Source: Chanos chanos
Taxonomy: Eukaryota > Chordata > Actinopteri > Gonorynchiformes > Chanidae
Length of the DNA stretch: 64,000 nt
Direction: 5' to 3'
Assembly: GCF_902362185.1 (NCBI RefSeq)
Contig: NC_044508.1
Coordinates: 7,100,798-7,164,797, forward strand
In this document: positions 40,106 to 53,315 of the stretch, in pieces
Position numbering within the stretch: the stretch's first letter is position 1
Layout: each line of letters starts with the position of its first letter
Program-made: the position numbers and the translations under genes
Notes under the pieces: model-generated
What the model was told of the DNA's origin: nothing
Seen by the model: the letters and a program-made list of their open reading frames with translations, nothing else
Database searches by the model: none

Positions 40106-43100
40106 CCCTATATGACTGGTGGCCAGTGGAGTTCCCTTGAACAGTCTGGCCTTTGTTTCTAACCATTCTTCTTGTGTCTTTTATGGCTCTTATCTAATTT
40201 TATGTCGTGGTGTTTCCGGAAGAAACACGTTGATTTGGAATAATGAGTTACCTTCACTGTTACGATATCCTGAGCTCTCATTGATTGTAATGCTGTGTCT
40301 CTACCCCAAGATTAACAGATAAGTAAGATGATGAAAGACAATGAGATTATTCAGCGATTGGTATATAGATACTGTATCGGATTCAAAGACAGATAGTGGT
40401 TTTTTTTGTTGCAGATAAATGGGGGGGGGGGGGGTGTGTTGAAGTTTTACAGCTCCATCCAAAAAAACTGATAAAACTTTCCCATATCATCTTATCATCT
40501 TATCTTATAGGGTTGCACAATGCAGGACTGTTTGACCGTAAATGTCTCTCAGATCACAATCTTGGCCAATCTTGACTCACCGTGTCTCAGATTTTCAGAA
40601 AATGAAAATGGATTTTGATCAAAATGGGTCTTAAGTACCCCTGTATTACTGCTAACCGAAATGTTTGTTTCTTTTTTAAATTGTCAAAAGGGGAAGCTTG
40701 TGTATGCTAACTACGGATCTATGGATGACTATAAGCATCTCAACAACACAATGAACCTTCAAGGAACCATCGCCATAGTTAAATATGGCACAGTAGGAAG
40801 ATCGACAAAAGTAAGACTCCACCTCTAAAAAATTCATACTCCTTTCACATGACAATCAAAACTGTTCATAGACACAAAAACGTTGACTTGGTGTTACAGA
40901 GAAAAGTCTTGTTTTAAAATCAAATCTTGCCTTACACACATTCCTTAATTGATTTGATCTCTCCCCACTCACAGTATTCTTAGTATTGGGCTATTTTGAA
41001 ACGATGGATTGAAAAGGGATCCTGAATAAATCAGAGCAATACTTACAGCTTTGATAGACCCGCTAATAGACCCAGTTTCTCATCGTTTACCTTTCATGGT
41101 CCATTCTCTAATCCAGCTCAGGAGGGCTTAAGGTCAAGGGAGCAAGCATACAAGAGAAGGGAGCATAATGAATTTAGACCTGTAACAGACCTGTATTTCA
41201 GAACCTCTACTGAGACATTAGACCAGACTGTAATAGTGATATCACCAACACAGGCCCTGAATGCAGCCCAGTTTGGAATCGCTGGGATTTTGGTCTACAC
41301 GGATCCGCTAGACATCAACGATGGAAAAATGTCAGATAAGACTGAGACCTACCCCCACTCGTGGTACCTGCCCCCCACCGGTGTGGAGAGGGGTGCCTAC
41401 AACATTAAATTTGGAGACCTGTTGACCCCCTACTTAGCAGCCAAAGGTAACCATGACCAGTAGGTGATTTGTTATTTTTTAACAGGGGGGATGCAATTTG
41501 GTCACTTTGCTAACAAGGGGCATGGCATCCCTCCTCATCCCCCTACAAATTGCCTGTTGGCCATAACCATTAGCAACGATGATGCTTGAACAGCCAATGA
41601 AATTTTTAAAGCTTGAAGGGTTTTTTTTTTGTTTGTTTGTTTTTTTAACAATGGTCTTGCTTTAAAGACAAACCCCGGTGTGAAAAGTGGCAGTTCATAC
41701 TAATTCAAGTTTCCCTGAGTCTCTTGGGAAGCTTTCATAAACGTCTCTACATATGTTTACATATAAGTTTGTACATGACATGAATGTCTAACTGAATTCC
41801 CACCTGATATATCTGTGTTTCTCTTTAGAGGACACTTACAGAATTTCAAAAGACGAAATCACAGACACTCCACCCATTCCAACTCAGCCAATAGGATTTG
41901 CCGATGCTTATGCACTGATCTGGTAAGATCTACAGATGTCAGACTTAATCAGCGCACCTTGAATTGGGATTAAATGGATTCACTATGGGACTTTATAGAT
42001 TTAAATATAATCTGTTATCTACATTTTTTTTTTTAAACGGCAGTGAGCTTGCTGGAGCAGAAGCCCCAGAGAAATGGCAAGGTGGATTCAACTGCACATA
42101 CAATATAGGTGGACCAGGATTCAAAAGCACATCCCCTTTTGCAAATAGGTAAGGAAGGCTCTGAAATTAGGTGGAAATTAGGTGAAGTTACTATGTATAT
42201 TTGTATGAAGTGGTAACATGTTAGCGTTTTGACAATGCAGTTTTTTGTGGAATTCATACCATATATTTCAACCTTCACTGAGCTACAACTATTATTGTTA
42301 CTGTTACAAAGCAGGGCTACACCCCAAGTTTTTTTAAGGTCCCAGAGAACTGAACCATGTGTGTTTTATAAAAACCACCCAATTAAACTGACATTATCTT
42401 TCTGTGTCTGAACCAGTGACGTGAAACTGGATATTTACAATTTTGAAGAACTGAGGAACTCTGCGAATGTGATGGGAGTGATTCGGGGGAGTGTAGAGCC
42501 AGGTGAGGTCATTTCCTGCACAGGTCATTTGGCGTAATCCCCAGGCGTTTAATATTATGTCTGTATGTATGCATTACAGGAGACCTTCATATGACACATC
42601 TCTTATAAATGTTAACTTTCAGTTGTAACTGAAAATGTAGGTGATGTGTAATATCTGTGTCGGCATATGTCATGACATGGTTTCACCATGAGACATGATG
42701 TCAATTTGTTGCTGTACACGCACACACATGAGCTGAAGAATGTCCATGAGACTACAGGGTTAATTAGGGGAGTTTTGTGTTGGCTATTCAGACAGGTACA
42801 TCCTTTATGGAAACCACAGGGACAGCTGGGTGCATGGAGCCATAGACCCCAGCAGTGGAACTGCAGTTATGCTGGAGATAACAAGGGTTCTGGGCAAGAT
42901 GGTGAAAGAAGGTGAGCTTTGAGGGATGGAATGCCATTTCCATCATCCGTCTCTCTCTCTTTCTCCTTCTCTTTCTCTTTCTCTCTCTCTGTCTCTCTCT
43001 CTCTCTCCCTCTGTCTATACGTCCATGTTTGTGTGTATGTTTGCATTCATATATTTTTGCACATTAATGTATTTTTGATATGTGTTATAAGCAGTCAATT

Positions 43101-45759
43101 GCAGTGTGGCAAATGTGATATGAATACAGTAGGGTACATGACTGATTCATTCACTTGAACTCAGTTGAAGTAAATGGATCAGAAGTCACATACTGTTGGT
43201 TCCAGGCTGATGTGTGGACCTTCTTTCCTTGACAGGCAAATGGAGACCTCGGCGCTCGATCATTTTCGGGAGCTGGGGGGCAGAGGAGTTTGGCCTGATT
43301 GGGTCAGCAGAATACACAGAGGTGAGTGTTCACACGTACCATGTTGTGTCTGGCTAATGGGTTTGTAATGCTACTGCAAAAAGCAAAAGATATTTCTTCA
43401 TGCCCACTTCTCTTCTCTTCTCTTCTCTTCTCTTCTCTTCTCTTCTCTTCTCTTCTCTTCTCTCCTCTCCTCCTCTCTCGTGCTATGGTCTTCAATAGGA
43501 GTACTTCACCAAACTGAGTGAACGTGCTGTGGCCTACATAAATGTAGACATCGCTGTGTTTGGTAAGAGTGGCGCACCCACAGCATAATGCCTAGGTGCC
43601 AGTTTATGAATGAACCTAAATTTCCTCGTTTTCATCATCAGAGTTATCAGGAGACAAATAAGTTTAATTAACAAAAAAGACACATTTATGGAAAGTGTGG
43701 GGACTGGGAAAAGTTTCAGAGGTCGGTTTGGTTGATATCAAACTCCTATACATCTTCTACAGGATGTATTTTGTATAAGAATATTTTGTATACAAAATTT
43801 GCTGTCCTAAATCTTTGTGTTTTCAGTCACTGTCTCATACATTCCTCCGTAGCCAATGCCACTCTGAGAGCCTCTGCGTCCCCAGCGGCCCAAAACGTCA
43901 TCTTCACCGCCACCAAACAGGTAAAGGGTTCGGCTGGCCAATCACAATCAAGAACGCACACAACTGATGGGACATAATGTGCTTATCTGGTTGATGACTT
44001 CTCTCTTTTTTTCTTTCCTTTTTTTCCATTTTCAGGTTAAGATACCTGCCTCCGACACAGTATCAGTCTACGACAACTGGATGAAATATTACAATAGATC
44101 CAGTCCCACGCATGGAATTATTCCAAAGTATGTCCTTTCTGATCGATCATATCTACTGTTCAGCATTAACTATGTTTCTTTCTTTCTTTCTTTCTCTCTC
44201 TCTCTCTCTTCCTCCCCAAAACGTGTCATTCTAATGTATCAGTTCCTACTGGTCATGTACTGTAATGAATTCTGTTAGAGGATAATTATTGGTCAACTGG
44301 ATTTACTTTTCAGTGTGAGATATCTAACTGGAGCAGGAAGTGACTATGCTGCTTTCATGCACTACCTGGGAATAACATCAATGGACATCTCCTATACATA
44401 TGACAGTGTAGGTGCAAGCTCTTTCTTTCATATACTCTTCATCCAGTCTTTGATTATTATAATCTTTGAGAACCTTCTACTGTTCTGGCATGATATATGA
44501 AGACTTTTTATTTTTTTGACTAGCAAACACTCATGTTTTCCAGAGTAAAACCAATGCACGGATATACCCAGCGTATCACACGGCTTATGACACCTTCGAT
44601 TACGCCTCAAAGTACATCGATCCAGGTATGTCTGAGCTGGCAGCGTCCTCAACTTATCTGCTAAGTTTACGTTTTCCTTTTTTCCTTTTCCATCCATCTC
44701 TTCCTTCATGGTTCAATATCAACATTGTTTTCTTACCTAGGATTCACCGGTCATCAGACGGTTGCTAGGACGGCAGGGACCGTGCTGTTGCGACTTGCCG
44801 ACAGCCTGTTGCTACCATTCAAATGCAGCGACTACGCGGAGAGTCTGGAACTCTATTTAGATGAAAGTTTGAAGAGATACAAAACTCAGCTTGAAAATAA
44901 GAAGATCTCTATGGGTTAGTCGGCGGGACAATCATCAATATCCCTCTTCATCAAACTACCGTTAACTACTCTAAAGACCTGGGTTTAAAGAGCATGTGTC
45001 TTTTTTTTTTAAGCTCCCTTAGAAAATGCGGTGAAATCGTTCAGGGAGGCAGCCAGTCGTTTGGAGGGCGTCATTCAACAATCGGATTTTGCAAATGAAA
45101 CGTAAGGGACAGGGCACCTCGGGAGGCTTATAATTTTGCGGAATATGAGTCTTGTCTGTCTATTTTTGTGTGGCTAATTGTCTTTCTTTTTTTCCTTCTT
45201 TTTTTGTCTCTCTCTTAGACCTTTCAAGATTCGCAGAATCAATGACCAGCTTATGCTGCTGGACCGAGCCTTCCTTAATCCTCTGGCCTTCCCCGATAAG
45301 TATGGATTCAGGTATGATAATCAGTATCAAAGGGGGGGAAAAAACCCCAACATTTTCCACCATTTCTTTTTAATGCCACTGAATATTTTTGCACCAACCG
45401 AGAAAGTGAAAATGTGAAAAACTGAAGTGTCACCTCTCTCTCGCTCACATTCTCTTCTCTTCTCTTCTCTTCTCTTCTCTTCTCTTCTCTTCTCTTCTCT
45501 TCTCTTCCCTTCCCTTCCCTTCCCTTCCCTTCCCTTCCCTTCTCTTCTCTTCTCTTCTCTTCTCCCTTATCTTGACCCCAGGCATGTGATCTGGGCATCG
45601 AGGTCCTCAGGAGTGCCCACTTTCCCTGGGTTAGCGGATGCCTTTGAACAAGCTGACAGCACAGGGCTACAGGACGACTGGAACCAAGTACACAAACACC
45701 TCTCCATTGTAGCACAAGCCATCAATGGTGCTGCCCAGACCTTGAATGATGTCATCTAA
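37949..45759 (+). CDS. NAALADL1: NAALADL1 (NAALADase L) M28 membrane peptidase
   Basis: This is a type II membrane zinc peptidase of the PSMA/FOLH1 family; the human protein has been described as an aminopeptidase of the gut. Nineteen exons: 37949-38160, 38459-38631, 39065-39186, 40691-40810, 41254-41446, 41829-41922, 42044-42148, 42417-42502, 42792-42911, 43236-43321, 43499-43562, 43853-43920, 44036-44127, 44314-44407, 44544-44625, 44741-44914, 45014-45101, 45219-45311, 45582-45759. They give 747 aa; human is 740. A signal anchor with [11 protein letters not shown] lies near residues 8-33. The PA-domain region carries YADPADI-like [10 protein letters not shown] and [12 protein letters not shown]. 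Metal-site residues are all present: H377 and D387 (GNHRDSW, DPSSG), E425/E426 (GAEEFGL), D454 (YINVDIAVF) and H555 ([10 protein letters not shown]). GHFAI and ERG favour NAALADL1 over FOLH1 or NAALAD2. Confidence 0.94.
39228..39267. repeat. (CT)n microsatellite in NAALADL1 intron 3
   Basis: This pure dinucleotide tract lies about 40 bp after the exon 3 donor. Confidence 0.95.
39740..39790. repeat. (GT)n microsatellite in NAALADL1 intron 3
   Basis: About 25 GT units, with a shorter GT/GC tract just before it (39690-39728). Confidence 0.95.
41458..41600 (+). repeat. unclassified interspersed repeat, copy 2
   Basis: Begins 12 bp after the NAALADL1 exon 5 donor with cagtaggtgatttgtta and ttaacagggggg. 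It continues with tttggtcactttgctaacaa and ccctacaaattgcc, in the same order as 8262-8443 read on its minus strand. The internal segment of about 75 bp is missing. Confidence 0.55.
43407..43470. repeat. (CTCTT)n tract upstream of NAALADL1 exon 11
   Basis: This pentanucleotide pyrimidine repeat ends about 28 bp before the acceptor at 43498 and supplies most of the pyrimidine content there. Confidence 0.95.
45450..45564. repeat. (TCTCT)n/(TCCCT)n compound tract at the NAALADL1 last acceptor
   Basis: About 115 bp of pure pyrimidine pentamers: TCTCT units, then TCCCT units (about 45506-45540), then TCTCT again. It ends 17 bp before the acceptor of the last exon (exon starts 45582). Confidence 0.95.
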
Positions 45760-45908
45760 AGAGAAAACAGTAACCCAAACGCCATGTGGAGTTTTGCAGA
45801 ACATCTCTTATCTGTTTCTCTTTTCTTTTTTTTTTTGCCTGCTCTATGAGGCAAGCATTAACTGGCTGCTGAGGGCAACTCTATGCACTAAATTAAGCCA
45901 TATAAGTT

Positions 45909-45914
45909 AATAAA
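45909..45914 (+). terminator. NAALADL1: NAALADL1 poly(A) signal
   Basis: AATAAA lies 150 bp after the stop codon. A second AATAAA at 46127-46132 could define a longer 3' UTR. Confidence 0.6.
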
Positions 45915-46132
45915 AGATTTTTTGAGCCTTGTCATTCTCATTTATGAAGTTTAATTATTAAATAGACCTAACCGTTGCCTTGGGCACATGGTGCCACTTT
46001 ATTGTGTTTTTACTGTAATCTGTGTACACCTTTATGAACAATGAACTGAACTCCTCTTTCAATTAAAAGAATGTTATTGTAAGTGATTTTTTTGTATTGT
46101 GTGCATGATTGTTTTACCACCCCCAGAATAAA

Positions 46133-47632
46133 GATATTTCTCTGTAGTGTGCTGGCTTTATGTTGCACATTGCGTGAGTGTGTGTATATGTGTGTGTACA
46201 TGTGTGAATGTGTGTGTACACATATATGTATGTGTGCGCGCGCCCGCGCGTTATCACAGCAATTAAACATATAGTCTGCACATTCCCATTCACACACGTG
46301 TCCGTACACAGACACATTCGATATAATTTGGTCATGAGGATAGACATATTCCTTTTTTAAAAGAAATATTACGACATATCTTGCTCCAGTTATTTGTTAT
46401 CTATTTCAGTTAGCAATTCTCAGCGAGTTACCAAATACTGTTTTAGTCTGTCTGATGAGACAGTCTACTGACAATCAGGCTATCAACGATTTTTTTTTAG
46501 GTTTAAGCCCTTGATACAGTTCATAGATTGTTATTTTCCCATCATGCATCACTTGAGACACGTGTGGTCGCAACCAATATGGCAGCTTACATGTGTAACT
46601 GAGTTGTGATGTTTCAATAGTAAACTGCAACGCTACATGGTTTCCTGAGACCGCGCTGAGAGCAAAGGTAACATAGATATATATTTTTAAATTACGGGAG
46701 GTGAAGGACAAAATACGCGGGGCATTGGAACGGTTTTCATGCGGCTAGGAAGAAAAAAGAAGATTGTTATTTTAGCTGTTAGCGACTGCTAGTAAGGCTT
46801 ACTATATTAGACCCATGGGGGAGATATTATTTGCAACTATACAATACATTTGCAATTTATGTATATATCAGGTTTACAGTAGGCGCTGTTTTGTTTAAAG
46901 TGACAGTCAGAAACCATTGTCAGATTATTCTGTTGCTGGCTTCTTTCTGTTTTGCTGGATGTATTCTCTCTTAAACTATGAATTGTTTTAAGCGTTCCTA
47001 GCGCTTATACTGCGGCATGCAGAGTTGCTTGTCGCAGGACCAACAATAACTGAACTGTCTATGCACACTCTAATCGAGAAGGCAAACATTGCATTGTACG
47101 GACAAATTACTTAACAAAATGCATAACGCCGCCCTAACTCAGGAGTATAATTTCTGTCATCCATAAATTCGCATACCTTTTAATGAGCAGAAGTGATACT
47201 GTGGTGAACATGTTTAACTACATTTGTCCTTTAATTGGCCCACAACCAGCAGAATGAGCACTGATTGAATGTTTACGTAGTCGCAACATTTCCGGCCAAC
47301 ACATCTGTCATATTCACATCACCATATATAACTAATAATGAATATGGCATACTGTACATGTTTGCCACAGTGGACTGTATTCTGTGTAGCGTATTATATA
47401 TTATGGGAACCATTTAAAGAACAAACATGAATAAAAATTCTGGTAGATAGCATAAAAATGGGAAGTTGAATCTTGTATGGTAGTCATAGAGTATTAACAG
47501 ACAGAAACAGAGACTGGTGCAAGGACTGGCAAAATATATGCGTCTCTTTGACTTTTGGCCGCAATTCTTTTGCAAAGTCATAATCAAATAATATGGAAAC
47601 TCTTAACTTTAGTACTGTTTGTCTGGCAGATC
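46133..47632 (+). other. TRMT2A: NAALADL1-TRMT2A intergenic region with TRMT2A 5' end
   Basis: No coding exon is visible. A CCAAT box followed by atggcagc (about 46574-46587) and a donor-like gtaaca at 46668 suggest a promoter and a non-coding first exon for TRMT2A. The acceptor would be the gtctggcag ending at 47629, four bases before the ATG. A (GT)n/(CA)n stretch occupies 46175-46300. Confidence 0.4.
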
Positions 47633-49287
47633 ATGACCGAGACCGTGGACGGCGCGACAGAGGGTGTCTCATCGCTGACTGAAGTGGGAGAGCATGTCAC
47701 GAAAGATGACAAGACGAACGAGGGAAATCACGCCCCGGAGAAAGACGAGGCTAACATGTACCGCTACATCAAAGACGACCTTTTTACGTCTGAGATTTAC
47801 AAAGTGGAGATCCAGAACCTGCCCAAGTACATTGGCTTCAATGACCTGAAGAAATTCCTGAACAAGCATAGCCTCAATCCGCACAAGATCAAACTCATGG
47901 GGAAGCAGTCGTTCGCGTTTGTCACGTTTAAGAACCAAGAAGAGCGGGACAAAGCCATGAAGGCGGTTCACGGGATGCAGTGGAAGGGTCGAGTGCTTAG
48001 CGTGCGACTGGCTAAGCCTAAAGCCGACCCCATTCTTAAGAAGCGTAAGCAGGAAGAGTCCGCGGCAGAGGGCGGGCAGCCGGCCTGTAAGAAACCTGCC
48101 GGAGGCCAAGACGAGGAAGAGGAGGACGAAGAACCTCTGAGTATACAGATCGCCAACGCGGTGACGCCGCTGTGGAACGTTCCCTACGAGGAACAGCTGC
48201 GTAGAAAAGAACAGGAGGTTGAAGGAGTTCTGCAGAGATTAGCGAGGTAAGATAACGTAGCTCAGCAGGGTTCGTGATTGGACAAGGCTGTAGAAAGCTG
48301 ACGTGCTGAGTTTGGTTAAGATGAACGTTTTCTCTGAAGAATTCTTTTTTTTTTTTTTTACTCTCACGGCCGCTCTGCTTTTTGCCTTTATAGGGAAATT
48401 GGCAATAACAACAAAGCTATGCTTCCATGGCTGTTCATCCAGAAGGAGAAGTGTAATAAAATGTGCTGTCCGCTGGAAGCCATACGCCCGTCCCCTGTCC
48501 AGGTACAGCAGTCTCTCTAGTCGCTGGTCACCCACAGGATTTGGTGCTGCTCTCAGACACTGAAGTTTGGACATAGAGGTTCTCTGGTTGCTAGGCGACT
48601 TACCGGTTGCTAGGAAAGCCAGGATCCTGACAGGAGTTTTCTTATTCCTTTGCTTGGCCCCTTGTTTATTGAAGTCTCAGGCTGTTAATGTCTTTGTTTT
48701 ATCTTACTGTAAGAAAAGTAAGTAACCTAGCAACAGGTGATCATTGTTCAAAGAGCTATACTACATGCTCATGCCCATAGACAGATGTATGATGTGAATA
48801 TGAATATTAATTCTGTGTCAAGACACTCAACCTGAGACAGTGTTTGGTCAGCCTCAGTCTCAGAGAGCTGCAAGATAACACATTTTACTCCAAGTGTGAT
48901 ATCAGCACAACAGAAATATCTATACACAACAGATATGTCAAGACTCGCTTATTAACTGATTAAACTGAACAGAATGAGGTGTGTGTGTGTGTGTGTGTGT
49001 TAGACTCACAAGAGCAGTGTGTGTGGTTCTGTGGGCTGCATGACTGTAGTTGAGAAAAGAGTGCTGAATGGGGCTTGTAACGTGTTTGGTTTATTCCACA
49101 GACTGAATACAGGAATAAGTGTGAGTTTGTGATTGGCATGGGAGCTGACGGCGAGGATAAGACAGTGGGTTTTCGGCTGGGGAAATATAAAGGGGGCTCG
49201 TGTGCTGTGGTGAGTCCCGGTGACACCATCCATGTCCCCGCCCAAGCCAAGAGAGTGGTCCAGGACTTCCAGCAGTACATCAGGTAA

Positions 49288-49330
<43 letters not shown>

Positions 49331-52300
49331 TGGACAAGACAGCCACGTTGCTTTGTAAAATTTTTGTCCTCAGTCTGCCTCAGGTTGACAGTCCAACTCT
49401 TTGTAGGGTTTTAAGAACAGCTGTGCCACGGAAATTAACTGTCAAACAAATGCACCGACACTGTCCTGAAGAATTATTTTTCTGTCGCTCTTAATGCTGT
49501 GGCAGAACAACTCCGTACTCCGTGTACAGTCCTGAGACGTATGACGGCCACTGGAGACAGCTGACCGTCCGCACAAGCAGGACCAATCAAATTATGGCAA
49601 TCGTCTTCTTCAACCCACAGGTAACCAATAGGATGTTTCTTTTTCAGGTAGTTTTCAGGTAGTTTTACGCTTTCAGTGAAGTCTGAGTTCAGTGTTAAGT
49701 ATCTGTGAATATACTGTCTGCCTTTTCTAATCTAGAAACTTCCAGAAGAAGAGATTGAGACCCTGAAGGGCTCGTTAAAACAGTACTTCACAGTCGGAGC
49801 AGGGAAAGACAGCGGTGTTACCTCTTTGTACTTTTTAAGGATTGGACAGAGGTAAGAGAGCTACGCACAGTTGTTCACTGTCCAGTTAGATTGTGATTTT
49901 AATGGGATTATAATCTGTGCTTTTTTTTTTTTTAAAAACTGAATAAGGACATCTCCAAACACGGAGGACTTGCCGTGCGAACTGGTCGCAGGAGATGAGT
50001 GGATTCACGAGGAGCTTCTTGGATTGAAGTTCCGGATTTCTGCTCACTCCTTCTTCCAGGTAAATATTTAAAACGTGTCATGGCTGCATTAATATGCTGC
50101 TCTGGAATCAGTGAATTTACTGTAATTGTGTGTTTTTCCTTTGTTCACTTTTATTCTTGGAAGTTTAGTTATGAGAGAGGGCCATTTGTTTACCTGAAGT
50201 TACAATGTAGTGATGTCAAGTTGTTATCCCGTTAGAAAGATTGCAGGCGGAGACAACATATGCACAAGAAAAATAAAGGGAAAAGAGCATGTATGATTTT
50301 GGTACTGTTCTAGAGCATTCTTAATATGGAGTGTTCCAGAAGGTTCTAGAATCTGGTATTCCCTAAGGTTTTCAACAGAATACTAAAACCATTAACAGAG
50401 GTGCTGAATCCGTTTCCATGGTCGTGTCCTTGTGTTTGACAGACAAACACACTTGCGGCAGAGGTTCTTTACTCTGCGGTCGGGGAATGGGCCCAGTTAG
50501 ATCAAGACAGCACGGTTCTGGATGTGTGCTGCGGTACTGGAACTATCGGAATCTCTTTGGCAAAGGTAAAAAACAAAAACATGTTCAGTGCCTGGCTTTT
50601 AAGTTGACCTACTCTACTCACTAGCTATGCTTTTTCATTGATAATGAAACAGCGGGATAATACATAAACTTAGGGATGTGATTCGATAGTTGGAGTTAAG
50701 TTACAGGGAAAGCTTTGAAAACGTTATTTTTTGAAACATAGAAATCTGCTGTAATATATTGTGTCATTAACAGAGAGTGAAGAAGGTGATCGGAGTGGAG
50801 CTGTGTCAGGCGGCAGTGGAGGATGCCAAGGTCAATGCTGAAGCTAACGGTAAGTGTCTGATTCTGCCTGCTTACGGAGAAACTTTTTTTCTCAACCTGT
50901 CCAACATCCTCAAGGAAACTTTTCTGCTGAGAAAGTTGTTTTGTTGAAATATTAATGTCTAGACTTCTACAACTTTTGAGAAATTATTCACAAATGCAAG
51001 AACCATGAGGGTATTTCCTTTTAATATTCAGTGAGTTTGTGACGGAAATGGAGGAACTTCAAACCCCAGCATGGCAAAAACACTTATTTTTACATCTCCA
51101 TGCCCAGCATCCGGAGCAAACTCAAACTCTGCTTCGTAACCAACTTGTGTAACCTCCCGTTGTCAGTTTAAGCTCTGTATGCAACATTGATTTGTTTTCA
51201 GGCCTGACCAACGTGGAGTTCCACTGCGGCAAAGCTGAGGATATTTTTCCAACGTTGCTTAATGCCGTGGTGTCCACAAATCTCACAGCTATCGTTGATC
51301 CTCCCCGGGCAGGGCTACGTAAGTCCAAGACAATCACATGTCTTTTTTTTTTGTTTTGTTTTGTTTTGTTTTGTTTGTTTGTTTGGTAAAAAACTACGAA
51401 TTCTCTCCTTCCATTATAAAGTCCCTGAAAGCTTGAAATTTTCAGTTGAACGGTTGAGCATTTTTTTTTAAACACTCTTTGTGCTCCTAACTCCCCGGAG
51501 GGTCTGTTAGGTTGTGTAAGGTTGAGTTCTGAGAGAACTGAAGATCCAAACAGCAGTCAATCTGTTCTCTGTTTAAATGTTGCATGAGCTGCCAGGGCTT
51601 TGCGTCTCCCTGCAGTTGTTTTTTGAGCAGACTTTTAAAACGATATGTCCTGATTTGTCAAAAAAAAAAAAATCTCCCTCTTACAGATTCCAAAGTTATT
51701 CTGGCCATTAGAAGAGCTGAGAACCTCAAGAGGCTTGTGTACGTGGCCTGTAACGCCAAAGCCGCCATGAACAACTTCACTGAGTGAGTATCGCTTTGTG
51801 TGCATTCAGTATCTGTAAACTTCAAATTCATCTTTTCGGTTCCACCTTATGTTCAATGGACATTGTTCTTGTGCTTTTAGATACGAATTAATATATAACA
51901 TAAGCACTGTGTAGGTTTTACATTTATAAGTGAGGCTATAAACATCTGGTAGTGTTTGGGGTCAGGTGGAAGATTATGAGGTATAAGGAGATATATAGGA
52001 GATTATGAGACATAAGGGGATATATAGGAGATTATGAGACATAAGGAGATCATGAAACATATGGAGATATGAAGATGTAGGAGGTGTGTCTACGTGCTCT
52101 ACACAGCCTTACACAGCGGGCAGCCGTGGTCTAAAGGGTAGAGAACCGGGCTTGTGACTGGAGGGTTGCCAGTTCGATTTCCAGGCCCAACATCCACGGC
52201 TGTGTGCCCTTGAGCAAGGCACTTAACCCCAATGCTCCCCGGGCGCTCACCAAGGAATGCTGCCCACTGCTCCTGCGTCTGGTGTGTGTTCACTACTGGT

Positions 52301-52891
52301 GTGTTGGATGGGTTAAATGCAGAGGACAAATTCACTGCTCGCTGTTCACAGTGTGTGTGTGCAATCAATCACTGAAACTTAACTATTATGCATCAATGTG
52401 CACCCACAGAGCATTTACATTACATTACACTTACTCAGATACTCATCAGCTACATGTAGCTTGTAGGAATTGTTATTATTAGTAACTGGCTTGTAGAGCT
52501 CCGTTCTGTACACATCATTCAGTAACGATATCTTGCTGACAAAATAATTTGACGATATTCTGATCAAAGCACGATTATCGGTTTTCCGACAGTCTGCCTT
52601 ATTGTACACGCAAGGTATTTTCTGATGTTATGATTCATAACTGACCAAGTCGTACTAGGATGTAGTATCATCTGTGTGGGAATTCATTGCTCGTAATCGT
52701 ACGCGTCGTTCTCCAGTCTGTGCAGGGCTCCGTCTAATCGGGTCCGAGGGGCTCCGTTCCGTCCTGTGAAAGCCATGGCCGTGGACCTGTTCCCTCAGAC
52801 CATGCACTGTGAGGCCATCCTACTGTTTGAGCGCGTGGACTACAGCAGTCAAAGCGCCGACGCCGCGGAACAGCAAACTGCAGACGGCTAG
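47633..52891 (+). CDS. TRMT2A: TRMT2A, tRNA (uracil-5-)-methyltransferase
   Basis: TRMT2A makes m5U54 in cytosolic tRNA from S-adenosylmethionine. Exons: 47633-48246, 48394-48502, 49102-49283, 49506-49620, 49736-49851, 49948-50059, 50443-50565, 50774-50849, 51202-51318, 51687-51783, 52717-52891, giving 611 aa; human is 625. An upstream in-frame ATG at 47555 exists, but a splice acceptor falls between it and 47633, so the later ATG is chosen. An RRM lies at about residues 55-130 (YKVEIQNLP, FAFVTFKNQEERDKAM). It is followed by an acidic linker and RIQIANAVTPLWNVPY-like text. SAM-binding motif VLDVCCGTGTIGISLAK, then VIGVELCQAAVEDA, DPPRAGL and the nucleophile region YVACNAKAAM (Cys about 543) are all present. 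Mammals and bacterial TrmA have SCNP at the last site, so this copy reads ACNA. The C-terminus VDLFPQTMHCE is typical. Confidence 0.96.
49289..49328. repeat. (CA)n microsatellite after TRMT2A exon 3
   Basis: About 20 CA units start 5 bp beyond the exon 3 donor. Confidence 0.95.
52115..52386 (+). mobile_element. full-length tRNA-derived SINE in TRMT2A intron 10
   Basis: The 5' head carries a pol III A box (TGGTCTAAAGG) and a B box (GTTCGATTTCC) about 35 bp apart, typical of tRNA-derived SINEs. A central block ccttgagcaaggcacttaac is a segment shared by many fish SINEs, reminiscent of the V-SINE central domain. The 3' part matches the truncated copy at 35407-35560. I did not find clear target-site duplications, and the family name needs a repeat library. 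Confidence 0.8.
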
Positions 52892-53309
52892 AGAACAGCG
52901 TTTCCCCGTCCTCTGTTTCCCTCCTCCGCAGAACAGAGACTCTTCCCAGTGCCTCTGACCTGCTCGCTGGATACGCCCTGACAAAGCCGTGTTTGTTCTG
53001 TGCCTTTTTTTTTGGTTTGTTTTGGTTTTTTTTGACATGTTCGTGCAGACTTGCGTTAAGTTGAACGTTCTTTTCGTCAGGGAGGGAAACCATCTTTTTT
53101 TCTATTGGAGAAAGGAGATTAGCAGTGTTCCTATTGGACAGCCTTGGTTGGTTAGCAGCGTTCCTATTGGGCGGCCTTGATTTGGTTTGTGGATGTTCAT
53201 TTAAAACACCCTGCCAACTGCTTGGCTCACTTAGCAAGTTGTAACCGGTTCTCAAGCCACATCATAAACTGTCTTAAGTTCACCTACAACTCAACTGTAT
53301 TTTTGTTTA

Positions 53310-53315
53310 AATAAA
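53310..53315 (+). terminator. TRMT2A: TRMT2A poly(A) signal
   Basis: AATAAA lies about 420 bp after the stop codon and is followed at once by a run of A. Confidence 0.7.

Noticed and set aside
47555-47632. N-terminal extension of TRMT2A from an upstream ATG
   Set aside because: The extra residues look like intron-derived hydrophobic sequence, and a good 3' splice site (gtctggcag) ends just before the ATG at 47633.
52115-52190. Possible tRNA gene in the TRMT2A intron
   Set aside because: A and B boxes are present, but no cloverleaf with a paired acceptor stem can be drawn, and the sequence continues into a SINE body.
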